From: Pedobacter terrae
Lineage (GTDB): Bacteria; Bacteroidota; Bacteroidia; Sphingobacteriales; Sphingobacteriaceae
NCBI RefSeq assembly: GCF_900100705.1
Contig: NZ_FNCH01000013.1
Location: 1-64,000, forward strand
DNA length: 64,000 bases
Direction: 5' to 3'
Position numbers and translations under genes: made by a program. Positions 25,104 to 33,301 of this stretch are shown here, one piece after another; within the stretch, counting starts at the first letter, position 1; every line of letters starts with the position of its first letter. The notes beneath the pieces were generated by a model. The model saw nothing but the letters and a program-made list of their open reading frames with translations. It did not search any database and had not been told where the DNA came from.

Positions 25104-25952
25104 TTATTTTTTAGCTTCAGCCAAAAGTTCTGAATTCAGGCGTACATATTCATCAACCTTTTGAGCTTTCGCAGCATCAATGCCTTGCTGCGCTGTAACT
25201 GCTGCACCTGCTTTGTCGCCCATTTTTAATTGGATACGGCCTTTCCATAACTTAAACCAAGGCGCTTTAGGATCTGATTTTTCTGCTTCTGTCACCCATG
25301 TTAAAGCTTGTTTTAAATCTTTCCCATGTTGAAAGTAATATTGTGCAGCTGCAAAATAGGGTTTCTTTTCACCCTTCATCGCTTCAGCAATATTGGCCAT
25401 TACTTTTTCATCAATAGATGTAGTAATATTAAGGGCATATGCACTGTTCTCCCACATCATATTTAAAGTTGCCAAAGTTTCGCCAACAGCCGAGAATTGC
25501 ATGGTTAAAGTTTCTACTTTATCCTTTAAAGCGATCGTTTTTACCTTTACACGCAAAACATCATCACTTTCTTTATATTCGTATGCACCCCACTGATTGG
25601 CAATTTTATTGAAGATAACCGTCCACTCTGTTTTGCCGGGAATGCTGAATAAACCATATTCTCCTGCTGGTAAATCTTTACCTTCAATTTTAACATCATC
25701 GGTAAATTTAATCCGGGTAGCTGCGTTTGCACCATTTCTCCAAACGGCACCCATTGGTTCCATGCCACCAAAAATTTTCCGGCCTTTTACATTCGGACGT
25801 GAGTACGTTAAGGTGATTTTGCCCAATCCAAAATCCTGGATTAAGGTTTGGCCACTGCTTGATTGTGGGAATTTAACTTCCTGGGCGTTGGCGAAATTTG
25901 CGGCACCTAAAAGTGCAACAGATAGCATTAATGATTTGATTGATAATTTCAT
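25104..25952 (-). CDS. Exported DUF2911 protein with a TPR-like C-terminus
   Basis: The 282-aa protein has a signal peptide (MKLSIKSLMLSVALLGAANFANAQ) and a DUF2911 domain: YSRPNVKGRKIFGGMEPMGAVWRNGANAATRIKFTDDV, then LPAGEYGLFSIPGKTEWTVIFN. Residues about 185-282 are Ala/Lys-rich helices with a TPR-like pattern (AAQYYFQHGKDLKQALTWVTEAEK). The function is unknown. I chose ATG 25952 because it begins the signal peptide. The last 51 residues lie inside the tandem 372-bp repeat, which duplicates this end twice more downstream. The original C-terminus appears intact. Confidence 0.9.
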   Translation of the reverse strand: MKLSIKSLMLSVALLGAANFANAQEVKFPQSSSGQTLIQDFGLGKITLTYSRPNVKGRKIFGGMEPMGAVWRNGANAATRIKFTDDVKIEGKDLPAGEYGLFSIPGKTEWTVIFNKIANQWGAYEYKESDDVLRVKVKTIALKDKVETLTMQFSAVGETLATLNMMWENSAYALNITTSIDEKVMANIAEAMKGEKKPYFAAAQYYFQHGKDLKQALTWVTEAEKSDPKAPWFKLWKGRIQLKMGDKAGAAVTAQQGIDAAKAQKVDEYVRLNSELLAEAKK

Positions 25953-26023
25953 TATTTTGTTGTTTTTGCTTTTTGCGAATTTACGCAATAAGCGCTGGGT
26001 TTAACAAAAGTTTAATATTAGCG

Positions 26024-26533
26024 CTAAATCAGTTGGTTTTTTCTGAAACCAAAAATCAGCTCATCAAAATATTCATTATTTTTAAAAATAGTACCCTTTA
26101 ATTCCGCTTCGAAAATAAAACCAGATTTCTGTAAAACCCTTTGGGAAGCCAGGTTGGTATGGGTAGTCCTCGCGAAAATTCTGTCGATCTCAAATGTTTT
26201 GAAACCATATTGTAGCATTTCTTTTATCGCAAGCGCAACGATGCCTTTACCCCAATGTTCTTCCCCAATCCAATATCCCATTTCTGCACTTTTGCTGTAA
26301 ATGTCTGCCAGTTGATGCACGCCTATAGAGCCAATGACTTCATCGTTTAATACAATGGCTTTGATCTGTAGAGGATCGTGACTCGAAGCCAATTGAATAA
26401 AAGCCTCACCATCTTTTTTTTCATATGGGAAAGGGAATTTATTGGTCAGGTATTTGGAAATGTTAAAGTTATTGGCATGTTTAACCAAATTTTCAATATC
26501 ACTTTTTTGGTAAGGGCGTAAAATTAATTGCAT
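26024..26533 (-). CDS. GNAT-family N-acetyltransferase (RimJ/RimL-like)
   Basis: The 169-aa single-domain protein has LRPYQKSDIENLVKHANN at the start, the beta4/beta5 strands GSIGVHQLADIYSKSAEMGYWIGEEHWGKG, and the C-terminal RTTHTNLASQRVLQKSGFIFEAELKG, the usual pattern of RimJ/RimL-type enzymes that transfer acetyl from acetyl-CoA to an amine. The substrate cannot be told from sequence. It is transcribed divergently from the ABC transporter genes. Confidence 0.88.
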   Translation of the reverse strand: MQLILRPYQKSDIENLVKHANNFNISKYLTNKFPFPYEKKDGEAFIQLASSHDPLQIKAIVLNDEVIGSIGVHQLADIYSKSAEMGYWIGEEHWGKGIVALAIKEMLQYGFKTFEIDRIFARTTHTNLASQRVLQKSGFIFEAELKGTIFKNNEYFDELIFGFRKNQLI

Positions 26534-26608
26534 TCGTTTGAAATTTTGTCGGGATGAGATCAGGCTGTAACTTTTTAATAAATATAAAGTCAGAACTGAA
26601 ATGATTTT

Positions 26609-27241
26609 ATGTTACACTTCAGTCAATTCGAAAAATCCTATCTCGATCATCTTGTTTTAAAGATAAATAATATTATGCTTCCTGAAGGCATTTTTTGGTT
26701 AAAAGGAAGCAATGGATCCGGTAAAAGTACACTGTTAAAAGCAATAGCCGGAATATTGTCTTTTAAAGGCGATATCGCAATTGGTAAAGTCTACTTAAAA
26801 ACGCATGGCGTTTCTTATCGGAGGCTTGTGAATTTTGCCGAAGCCGAGCCGCTATTTCCTGAATTTTTAACCGGATTAGAAATGATCAACATTTTCGCCA
26901 AAGCAAAGAGCGCAATCACCGGGCAGCAAGAGACTTTAATTACTGAAATGGGTATGAAACCTTACATTCATCATCCCTTAGGATCGTATTCTAGCGGGAT
27001 GTTAAAAAAGTTATCTCTGGTTTTGGCGTTTTTAGGAAAACCTAAGTTAATCCTGCTGGACGAACCTTTAAATACAATTGATATCGAATCTTTAGCAATA
27101 TTATACCGTTGGATTAATGAAAAATACCAGAATGAAAAAATCAGTTTTTTATTATCATCGCATCAGCCGTTAGACGCGCTGAAGTTGCCCGGATTAAAAC
27201 AGGTTTACATTGAGGATAAAGAATTAAAACTGAATTTCTAA
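26609..27241 (+). CDS. ABC transporter ATP-binding protein
   Basis: A 210-aa ABC ATPase with Walker A GSNGSGKSTLLKAI (about residues 34-47), signature YSSGMLKKLSLVLAF, Walker B LILLDEPLNTID and a switch His in LLSSHQPLDAL. It overlaps the next gene by one base (TAATG), so the two are translationally coupled. The small size and lack of extra domains fit an export-type or antibiotic-resistance-like ATPase. The substrate is unknown. Confidence 0.92.
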   Translation: MLHFSQFEKSYLDHLVLKINNIMLPEGIFWLKGSNGSGKSTLLKAIAGILSFKGDIAIGKVYLKTHGVSYRRLVNFAEAEPLFPEFLTGLEMINIFAKAKSAITGQQETLITEMGMKPYIHHPLGSYSSGMLKKLSLVLAFLGKPKLILLDEPLNTIDIESLAILYRWINEKYQNEKISFLLSSHQPLDALKLPGLKQVYIEDKELKLNF

Positions 27242-28371
27242 TGTTTTTGCTTTCTAACACTGCTTTAAGGAAGATATTTGTTGATGGATTTTACCGGACC
27301 CATGCCGGCATGCTGGTATTTGTTTTTGTCATGTTGATCAGTTATTGTTTGTTCATCAATACTTTGGGTACGGTAATGCCTGATCAAATCGATTTCTGGC
27401 AATTTTTCTTTTCGGTCAGTTTGGTAAGTAATCCACTGATGATGACCTTCTATCTGATAGCCAGTTCGATATATGCTTATAAAAGCTTAAAGTATGTTTT
27501 AAGTCAGTTAGCTTTGCCCCAGCATGAGTTTCTCTATTATAGTTTTAATGCATCAAGCAAAAAACACCAGTTTAAAAATTGGTTTGCTGTACAGGTATAC
27601 ATTTTTATTCCTGTTTTAAGTTATACACTATATGCAATAATTATTGGATTTATATTTGGATTCTATCTTATATCTACAGTTATATTATTGTTCCAGCTGC
27701 TCCTGATTGTGGTTTGTGCCTACATATGCTTAAATGAAAATAACCGTTTAATTGAAGCCAATAAACCCAGTTGGTTGGTTAGGATTGCCAGAAAATGGAA
27801 CAAGCCCATTTTTTTATTATACAGTTTTCAGGTTTTTAATCAATCGAAGTTGGCTTATGTACTCACAAAGTTGCTTTCATGGGGGTTGATTTCGAGTGTA
27901 TTTTTGGTTTTTACAGACCTTAAACATAACGATAAGTTGCTCATGCTGATTACCTTGTGCATCGTTATGGCACATGTTGTACTCATTTATCAGGAAAAAA
28001 TTTTTAACGATCGTTACCTATCTTTCCTCCCAGGCTTTCCATTCACAAAAACGAAGCTGTTTTTTAGCTTTGGTTTAAACTATTTCATTTTATTATTGCC
28101 TGAAATCTGTTGGCTATTTACCAGTTACAACATTTTAACTGCATTTGAGTTAACGGCGTTTGCCTTTTCTGCAGTGCTGTTATTTAGAAGCTTGCTATTG
28201 TTGAATGCGATACAGATTAAAGGATTTTTGATCAGGGTTTTTATCCTGTTTTTTGTTTTTTATATCGTTATGATGTTTGGCTTGGGCGTAATGTTAATTC
28301 CTGTAAATACGATTGCTGCCTGGTTGTTGTATAGGAGGAATTATTTGAATGATAATGGTTTAGGTATTTGA
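27241..28371 (+). CDS. ABC transporter membrane subunit (predicted)
   Basis: The 376-aa protein has many hydrophobic helices (about ten), for example MLVFVFVMLISYCLFI, FNYFILLLPEICWLF-like and VFILFFVFYIVMMFGLGVM. It shows no other domain. One-base overlap with the ATPase gene makes it the likely permease partner. No homologue is recognised with confidence, and the substrate is unknown. Confidence 0.75.
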   Translation: MFLLSNTALRKIFVDGFYRTHAGMLVFVFVMLISYCLFINTLGTVMPDQIDFWQFFFSVSLVSNPLMMTFYLIASSIYAYKSLKYVLSQLALPQHEFLYYSFNASSKKHQFKNWFAVQVYIFIPVLSYTLYAIIIGFIFGFYLISTVILLFQLLLIVVCAYICLNENNRLIEANKPSWLVRIARKWNKPIFLLYSFQVFNQSKLAYVLTKLLSWGLISSVFLVFTDLKHNDKLLMLITLCIVMAHVVLIYQEKIFNDRYLSFLPGFPFTKTKLFFSFGLNYFILLLPEICWLFTSYNILTAFELTAFAFSAVLLFRSLLLLNAIQIKGFLIRVFILFFVFYIVMMFGLGVMLIPVNTIAAWLLYRRNYLNDNGLGI

Positions 28372-28388
28372 AGTGAAAGTTTATCTAT

Positions 28389-28478
28389 GGTGACCGTCAT
28401 GCTGAATTTATTTCAGCATCTTTTCTGCTAGATAGACCCTAAAATAAATCCGATAGCTATCGGATCAGGGTAACGACA
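28389..28478. repeat. REP-like double hairpin (GTCATGCTGAA family)
   Basis: ATGCTGAA/TTCAGCAT forms the first hairpin. The second is a long stem with CCGATAGCTATCGG at its tip, flanked by GACCCTAAAATAAAT and TCAGGGTAACGAC. Confidence 0.75.
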
Positions 28479-28652
28479 TGATGGGAAGTATCGGTTAATG
28501 TGATATTATTAATCCATTTATTTAAGAAGTAATGTTAATTTTATCCGTTGTCTGTGTCCGCACAGGTCATTTATGAATTTGATATTGTAAATAATAAATA
28601 ATTAGTTTTACAAATGTTCTTTGAGGACACAAACCAAGGAACCGGAATGTTT
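28479..28652. other. Gene-free spacer downstream of the ABC genes
   Basis: AT-rich sequence with no recognisable gene or strong hairpin. Confidence 0.4.
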
Positions 28653-29012
28653 TTAAATATTCGCGAACAAAAAGTTTAACCTGGCAAGCTCTGTTTTGAT
28701 CTGGTTCATCCCAATTAAACCACCCGACATGCCGCTGGATTGCTGAAAAACATTTACTGTAAGCCCGTTTTCTTCTCCCGGCATCATGGTTACGCTGAAT
28801 TTGTAGTAAGTGGCAAATGCACCCAGTAAAAGTCTTTTGATTCGACTGCCTTTTTCTAAAATTAAATTCCCGAATTGTTGATCAATTACTTTGTAGCCCT
28901 GTAATTCAAAGAGCTCAGTAATCTTCTTAGTCATTTCTTCCATAGAAATATCTCTATACAGGTTCGAAATCAATCCATCAACCGTTTGCAGGTTTTTTAC
29001 AAAAAAAGTCAT
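28653..29012 (-). CDS. Conserved-looking protein of unknown function
   Basis: This 119-aa protein is predicted soluble, with no signal peptide or membrane helix. Its mixed alpha/beta pattern (MTKKITELFELQGYKVIDQQ, then strands LILEKGSR, FSVTMMPGEENGLTVNVFQ and a Gly/Met-rich GMSGGLIGMNQIK) resembles small PH-like or DUF folds, but I do not recognise a family. It starts 15 bases after the dacB stop and is probably co-transcribed with dacB. Confidence 0.65.
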   Translation of the reverse strand: MTFFVKNLQTVDGLISNLYRDISMEEMTKKITELFELQGYKVIDQQFGNLILEKGSRIKRLLLGAFATYYKFSVTMMPGEENGLTVNVFQQSSGMSGGLIGMNQIKTELARLNFLFANI

Positions 29013-29027
29013 ATTAATAAGTAAGGG

Positions 29028-30437
29028 TTATTTTAGTTCATCTAACACCTTAAACAACTTTTTGTTTATACTGTTTCCGCTATAGTTATTAATATTGATC
29101 ACCAATACATATCTGTTACCTGCAACATCAGTATGGTAACCTGCAAATGCCGAAACATCATTTATGGTTCCGCTTTTAATTTTCATGCCATTGTATTCCG
29201 GTAAAGCTTTATAATAATCAGGAAACCAGTTTTCTTTTTGAATCTGGAAAAGTATATTGGCCATTGCAGATGTTGTGATCCTATCACCCGGAGAAAGTCC
29301 GCTGCCATCAATGATGTTAAGTGCCGTTTTGTCGATACCCTTATCGGCCCAGAAGTTGATCTCGGTTTCTGCACCTTTGCTCGTTGTGGCTTCTTTGCCT
29401 GATTTTATTGCAATGGTTTTTAAAAGTGACTCGCCATATAAATTAATGCTTTTCTTTAAAAACCAATAAGTAATCTCGCTTAAACTTGGCGAACTAATGG
29501 TGCTCATTTTTTGAGTAACCGAAGGAATGACCTCATTGTTCAACGTCATTAATCTCGCCGTAGTGGCCTGCTGGCTAGCAGAAATTCCCAGCCTTTTCAA
29601 CGTATCCAACAAACGGTATGCACAATCAAATGCAGGATCTGGCAATGCAACGGAAATACCAGTTTTAGTAATCCCCATTCCCCAGCTTCCGCGTAGGTAA
29701 GCCACATGGCTATAGGGTGGGAGAAAGGCATAACTTCTGTCGCCGGTACCAGATGCGCCAGTTCTCAGCTCATTTACAACTTGAACATACGGAGTTGCCG
29801 GAACGGTTTTTACAATTTTCACCTCACCAGCTATGCTGCTACCAGGCCTGAGGTGAATATCAAACTGATTTTCCCGCCAGGCTAAGCCTGAAGTCCCTGC
29901 GCCATAATAATTACCAATATCCTGCCAAACCCAACCATCTGGCGTAGTTTGCGTACCAAAAATACGATCATCGCCAATTATGGCGCCTTCAATTTTCTTT
30001 ATGCCCGCCGCTTTGATAGCTGAAACCCATTGCATTAAAACAGTATTTTCTTTATTCTGATAACGCCAGGAGCCCAAAGTTGGATCGCCGTTTCCAATTA
30101 TCATTAAATTTCCCTTTAAGATTCCATCGGAAGTAACTGTGCCAGTGTAAGCCAAAGTTGTCTGGTATCGAAAATCTTTTCCTAATATGCTAAATGCTGT
30201 GGCAGCAGTGATGGTTTTTAACGTTGAAGCAGTAGCCAAACCTATCTGTTCATTTTTTGCATATAATGTTTTGCCCGTATTGGCATCTAAAACGCATAGT
30301 GAAACAATCGCGTGCTTGGCTTGTTCGTCGTTTAAAAAATTATTAAAAGCTTTTTCGATATTTTGAATCCTATTCTGTGCAAAGCTTTGTGTAAAGGAAA
30401 GGGACAGAAGGATGAAAAGGAATTTGAAAAATTTCAT
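29028..30437 (-). CDS. dacB: D-alanyl-D-alanine carboxypeptidase/endopeptidase (PBP4 type)
   Basis: DacB trims or cleaves peptidoglycan cross-bridges in the periplasm. The 469-aa protein has a signal peptide (MKFFKFLFILLSLSFTQSFAQ) and the serine-transferase motifs: SxxK at S71-T-L-K74, SxN in KKSINLYGE, and a KTG-type box as KSGTIND. The inserted domains between the first two motifs, with GNGDPTLGSWR and YYGAGTSGLAWREN, are typical of PBP4/DacB (peptidase S13). A 14-bp inverted repeat lies just upstream of its start. Confidence 0.94.
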   Translation of the reverse strand: MKFFKFLFILLSLSFTQSFAQNRIQNIEKAFNNFLNDEQAKHAIVSLCVLDANTGKTLYAKNEQIGLATASTLKTITAATAFSILGKDFRYQTTLAYTGTVTSDGILKGNLMIIGNGDPTLGSWRYQNKENTVLMQWVSAIKAAGIKKIEGAIIGDDRIFGTQTTPDGWVWQDIGNYYGAGTSGLAWRENQFDIHLRPGSSIAGEVKIVKTVPATPYVQVVNELRTGASGTGDRSYAFLPPYSHVAYLRGSWGMGITKTGISVALPDPAFDCAYRLLDTLKRLGISASQQATTARLMTLNNEVIPSVTQKMSTISSPSLSEITYWFLKKSINLYGESLLKTIAIKSGKEATTSKGAETEINFWADKGIDKTALNIIDGSGLSPGDRITTSAMANILFQIQKENWFPDYYKALPEYNGMKIKSGTINDVSAFAGYHTDVAGNRYVLVININNYSGNSINKKLFKVLDELK

Positions 30438-30454
30438 TTATGATGCAATGGAAA

Positions 30455-30512
30455 TCACTAAATTATATATAATTCGGTGATTATAATCTCTTTTTTAGAT
30501 ATAATTTAGTGA
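30455..30512 (-). promoter_or_regulatory. 14-bp inverted repeat upstream of dacB
   Basis: TCACTAAATTATAT (30455-30468) and ATATAATTTAGTGA (30499-30512) are perfect inverted arms around a 30-base spacer. The site is 18 bases from the dacB start and could be an operator or a hairpin in the leader. Confidence 0.5.
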
Positions 30513-30542
30513 GGACGATCCCTTTTCTATTTTTTTTCGCGC

Positions 30543-31145
30543 TTAGCCATTAAAGAGTTTATTCCGTTTAATTTCTTTTCCCTGTCTGAGTTTTATAGCG
30601 TGATAAATGGTTGGTACATCATTTGTCCATCGTTTGAGCGTGAACACAATAGCGAGTATTTCCAATCGGGTAGCCAGGCCGAGCCAAAAGCAAATTTCAA
30701 AGAGCACCACCGATTCGCAGTGAACCATAATTTCGACAAGGGTAGCAAATATGGTCAGCGTCCAGATTTTAGCACCGATAGAATGGGTAGCAATTTCCTT
30801 TTTGAATTTAATATAGCTTAAGACATAGGTCGAAACTTCAAAAGCACCGAGCACAATCAGTTTTATGAGATTGGCTTTAAAGAAATCGGGGCATTGGATG
30901 TAAGTGGCGACTGCCACCGAAATAAAAAATACTTGATCGATAGCCGAGTCCAAACGTCTTAACTTTTCGGAAGAGATATTGAGCCGGCGGGCAATAATCC
31001 CATCAAAAATATCGGTTAACAAACCGAGGGATAAGAAAGTAATAGCTAAAAAGGAATAATGACTAATACGGAAAACGCTTAACAGAATGATTCCAAAACC
31101 GATGAGTAACCTGGAATAAATTAAAGCGATTGGAATATGTTTCAT
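30543..31145 (-). CDS. CDP-alcohol phosphatidyltransferase-family membrane protein
   Basis: The 200-aa protein has six or so hydrophobic helices and the family motif D-x2-D-G-x2-A-R in DIFDGIIARRLNISSEKLRRLDSAIDQ (about residues 45-71). The aspartates are all present, but the usual Gly eight residues after the Arg is Leu here (SEKLRRLD instead of S-x-x-G-x-x-LD). Such enzymes transfer a phospho-head group onto an alcohol using CDP-linked lipid in the inner membrane. The substrate is unknown. Confidence 0.85.
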   Translation of the reverse strand: MKHIPIALIYSRLLIGFGIILLSVFRISHYSFLAITFLSLGLLTDIFDGIIARRLNISSEKLRRLDSAIDQVFFISVAVATYIQCPDFFKANLIKLIVLGAFEVSTYVLSYIKFKKEIATHSIGAKIWTLTIFATLVEIMVHCESVVLFEICFWLGLATRLEILAIVFTLKRWTNDVPTIYHAIKLRQGKEIKRNKLFNG

Positions 31146-31159
31146 GATGGAGCGCGCAT

Positions 31160-31188
31160 AAAAAAGCCCCGATAAAATCGAGGCTTTT
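31160..31188 (-). terminator. Terminator of asd
   Basis: On the minus strand AAAAGCCTCGAT pairs with ATCGGGGCTTTT and is followed by more T. It ends asd transcription before the CDP-alcohol gene. Confidence 0.8.
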
Positions 31189-31202
31189 ACTTAATTTATG
31201 AA

Positions 31203-32192
31203 TTAAACCAATTCTTTTTGAACCAGGTATTCGGCAATTTGAACGGCATTGGTTGCAGCACCTTTACGTAAATTATCGGCAACAATCCAAAGGTTTAATG
31301 CTTTTGGTGCTGATTCATCTCTACGGATACGGCCTACAAAAACTTCATCTTTTTCATGTGCATCTTTTGGCATCGGGTATTTTAGGTTGGCCACATCATC
31401 CACAACAATTACGCCCGGCGCTTTTTCTAAAATACTACGCACTTCGGCTAAATCGAAATCATTTTCGAACTCGATATTTACCGATTCTGAGTGACCGCCC
31501 ATCACCGGGATCCGAACAGTGGTAGCGGTAACTTTAATGTTGTTATCGCTCATGATTTTGTTCGTTTCCTTTACCATTTTCATCTCTTCTTTGGTGTATC
31601 CGTTATCGGTGAAAACATCAATATGTGGAAGCACATTCAGGTCAATTTCGTATGGATAAGCTTTAGGACCATCAATGCCTTTGCGCTCGTTCATTAACTG
31701 CTCAACCGCTTTAACACCCGTACCCGTAACCGATTGGTAAGTAGAAACGATTACACGTTTAATTTTGTATTTATCGTGCAATGGTTTTAGAACTACCACC
31801 ATTTGAATGGTAGAACAGTTGGGGTTAGCAATGATTTTGTTATCAATAGAAAGTTCGTGTGCATTAACTTCCGGTACAATTAATTTAATTGCCGGATCCA
31901 TTCTCCATGCAGAAGAGTTGTCGATAACGGTTGTTCCAGCCTCTTTAAAACGAGGTGCATGCTCTAATGAAGTATTTCCACCTGCTGAAAACAAGGCGAT
32001 ATCCGGTTTCATACTGATTGCAGTATCCATGCTAACGATTGGGAACTTCTTACCCTTAAAAGTAATTTCCTTACCAACACTCTTTTCTGATGCTACGGGA
32101 ATCAACTCTGTTAAAGGGAAATTTCTCTCCTCCAATACTTTTAACATGACAGTGCCAACCAATCCGGTGGCACCTACTACTGCTACTTTCAT
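31203..32192 (-). CDS. asd: Aspartate-semialdehyde dehydrogenase
   Basis: Asd reduces aspartyl phosphate to aspartate semialdehyde, the branch point to lysine/diaminopimelate, threonine and methionine. The NADP-binding start is VAVVGATGLVGTVMLKVLEER (residues 3-23). The nucleophilic Cys lies in IANPNCSTIQMV, the substrate Arg in TVRIPVMGGHSESVN, and DNSSAWRM is also conserved. Length 329 aa is normal. It is a single gene with a terminator. Confidence 0.97.
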   Translation of the reverse strand: MKVAVVGATGLVGTVMLKVLEERNFPLTELIPVASEKSVGKEITFKGKKFPIVSMDTAISMKPDIALFSAGGNTSLEHAPRFKEAGTTVIDNSSAWRMDPAIKLIVPEVNAHELSIDNKIIANPNCSTIQMVVVLKPLHDKYKIKRVIVSTYQSVTGTGVKAVEQLMNERKGIDGPKAYPYEIDLNVLPHIDVFTDNGYTKEEMKMVKETNKIMSDNNIKVTATTVRIPVMGGHSESVNIEFENDFDLAEVRSILEKAPGVIVVDDVANLKYPMPKDAHEKDEVFVGRIRRDESAPKALNLWIVADNLRKGAATNAVQIAEYLVQKELV

Positions 32193-32378
32193 TTTAATTT
32201 TTTTTATATTATTAATTATAGATATGAATTCAAATATGCTAAAAATTAAGCTGATATCCCTATCGTTGCCAATTTAATTTGCTTTCAAGTGCAGAAATAG
32301 TATTTTTTTAACAGGTAGTCGGTTTTTTTAACGAAAATGTAATTAAAAGTGAAACTTTGGTTGAACCGAAACAGAACA

Positions 32379-32415
32379 AAAAGCCCCAATGCTTTTTAAT
32401 TGCTTTGGGGCTTTT
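32379..32415 (-). terminator. Terminator of the 32.4-43.9 kb glycoside cluster
   Basis: AAAAGCCCCAA (32379-32389) and TTGGGGCTTTT (32405-32415) pair perfectly. It lies just past the last gene of the minus-strand cluster, with T on the exit side. Confidence 0.85.
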
Positions 32416-32420
32416 GTATA

Positions 32421-33290
32421 TTAAATCAAATTTGCTTTGATATAATCGCAGCTGGTTTTAATCGAGCCGATGGGATCTGGCTGATAATTATTTTCGTGCT
32501 CTACAAAGAAATGCTGCATGCCCGAAAGTTTTGCCTGGGCAAAAATGCTTTTAAAATCAATTGAGCCTTTACCCACTTCGGTGTTTAATTCAGGTTTGGC
32601 TTTGTCCATATCCTTTACATGCCACATTGGGAAACGGCCAGGATATTTTTTAAACAAAGCTAACGGATCGTTACCAGAACGGACAACCCAGTATAAATCC
32701 ATTTCAAAATTGACCAGGTTTTTATCGGTTTCGCTTAAATAAACGTCATAACCAGTAGTATGGCCCAAATTTTTAAACTCAAAATCATGGTTATGGTAGG
32801 CAAATTTTAAACCCGAAGCTTTGACAATTTCAGCTACTTTATTAAAATCGCTCGCGGTTTTTTTGAAGCCATCTACACCTTTGCTCATATCAACATGGGC
32901 ACCGGCAATAGTAAAATATTTACCACCAATTACAGCTGATGATTCGATATCTGCTTTTAATCTATCGGCATTTCCTGTTTTTACAAAATCGTCCATGTGG
33001 TAATGACCACTCGGTGCTTTTAGGCCATTGGCATCAAGTAAGGCTTTAAATTCTTTAGGTGTTAAGCCCCAAAATTTTCCATTTGCGAAACCATAGGTTT
33101 CAACTTCTTTGTACCCGGCTTGAGCCACTTTTTCGATTACGCCTTTAACATCTTTAGGTATTTCATCGCGCAGTGTGTACAACTGCAGGCCAACATTTTT
33201 ACTCGCTTTATCAAAAGCAAATGATGGTATTAATAAGGCCGCCCCGGCCGCTAATCCTGCCTGTTTTAAGAAAGTCCTTCTTGAATTCAT
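32421..33290 (-). CDS. Exported TIM-barrel sugar isomerase/epimerase-like protein (paralogue 1)
   Basis: The 289-aa protein has an RR leader (MNSRRTFLKQAGLAAGAALLIPS) fitting Tat export, then a xylose-isomerase-like TIM barrel. Likely metal ligands are visible in VETYGF, AYHNHDFEF, MWHVKDMDK and FVEHENNY. It is a close tandem paralogue of the next gene. Related barrels include isomerases, epimerases and subunits of glycoside-cleaving lyases that act on 3-keto-sugars. The context (GMC dehydrogenase, DUF1080, Gfo/Idh/MocA) supports 3-keto-sugar chemistry in the periplasm; the exact reaction is inferred. Confidence 0.82.
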   Translation of the reverse strand: MNSRRTFLKQAGLAAGAALLIPSFAFDKASKNVGLQLYTLRDEIPKDVKGVIEKVAQAGYKEVETYGFANGKFWGLTPKEFKALLDANGLKAPSGHYHMDDFVKTGNADRLKADIESSAVIGGKYFTIAGAHVDMSKGVDGFKKTASDFNKVAEIVKASGLKFAYHNHDFEFKNLGHTTGYDVYLSETDKNLVNFEMDLYWVVRSGNDPLALFKKYPGRFPMWHVKDMDKAKPELNTEVGKGSIDFKSIFAQAKLSGMQHFFVEHENNYQPDPIGSIKTSCDYIKANLI

Positions 33291-33301
33291 TGCCTTAGAT
33301 T

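Larger units (their letters stand above)
24141..25256 (-). repeat. Three tandem 372-bp repeats including the 3' end of the DUF2911 gene
   Basis: Copies are 24141-24512, 24513-24884 and 24885-25256, each exactly 372 bp from ATCGGGTTTAAATTAC to CCATAACTTAAA. Each carries about 219 bp of downstream sequence (with a CTCGACTGGAACGCAGTGG ... CCGCTCGAAATGACGAC repeat) and the last 153 bp of the gene. Copies differ by several substitutions; copy 1 has one inserted T and one deleted T that keep the length constant. Confidence 0.95.

Noticed and set aside
24141..25256. Assembly artefact explaining the triplication
   Set aside because: The copies differ by several substitutions and indels, so it is not a simple duplicated read; long-read confirmation would still help.
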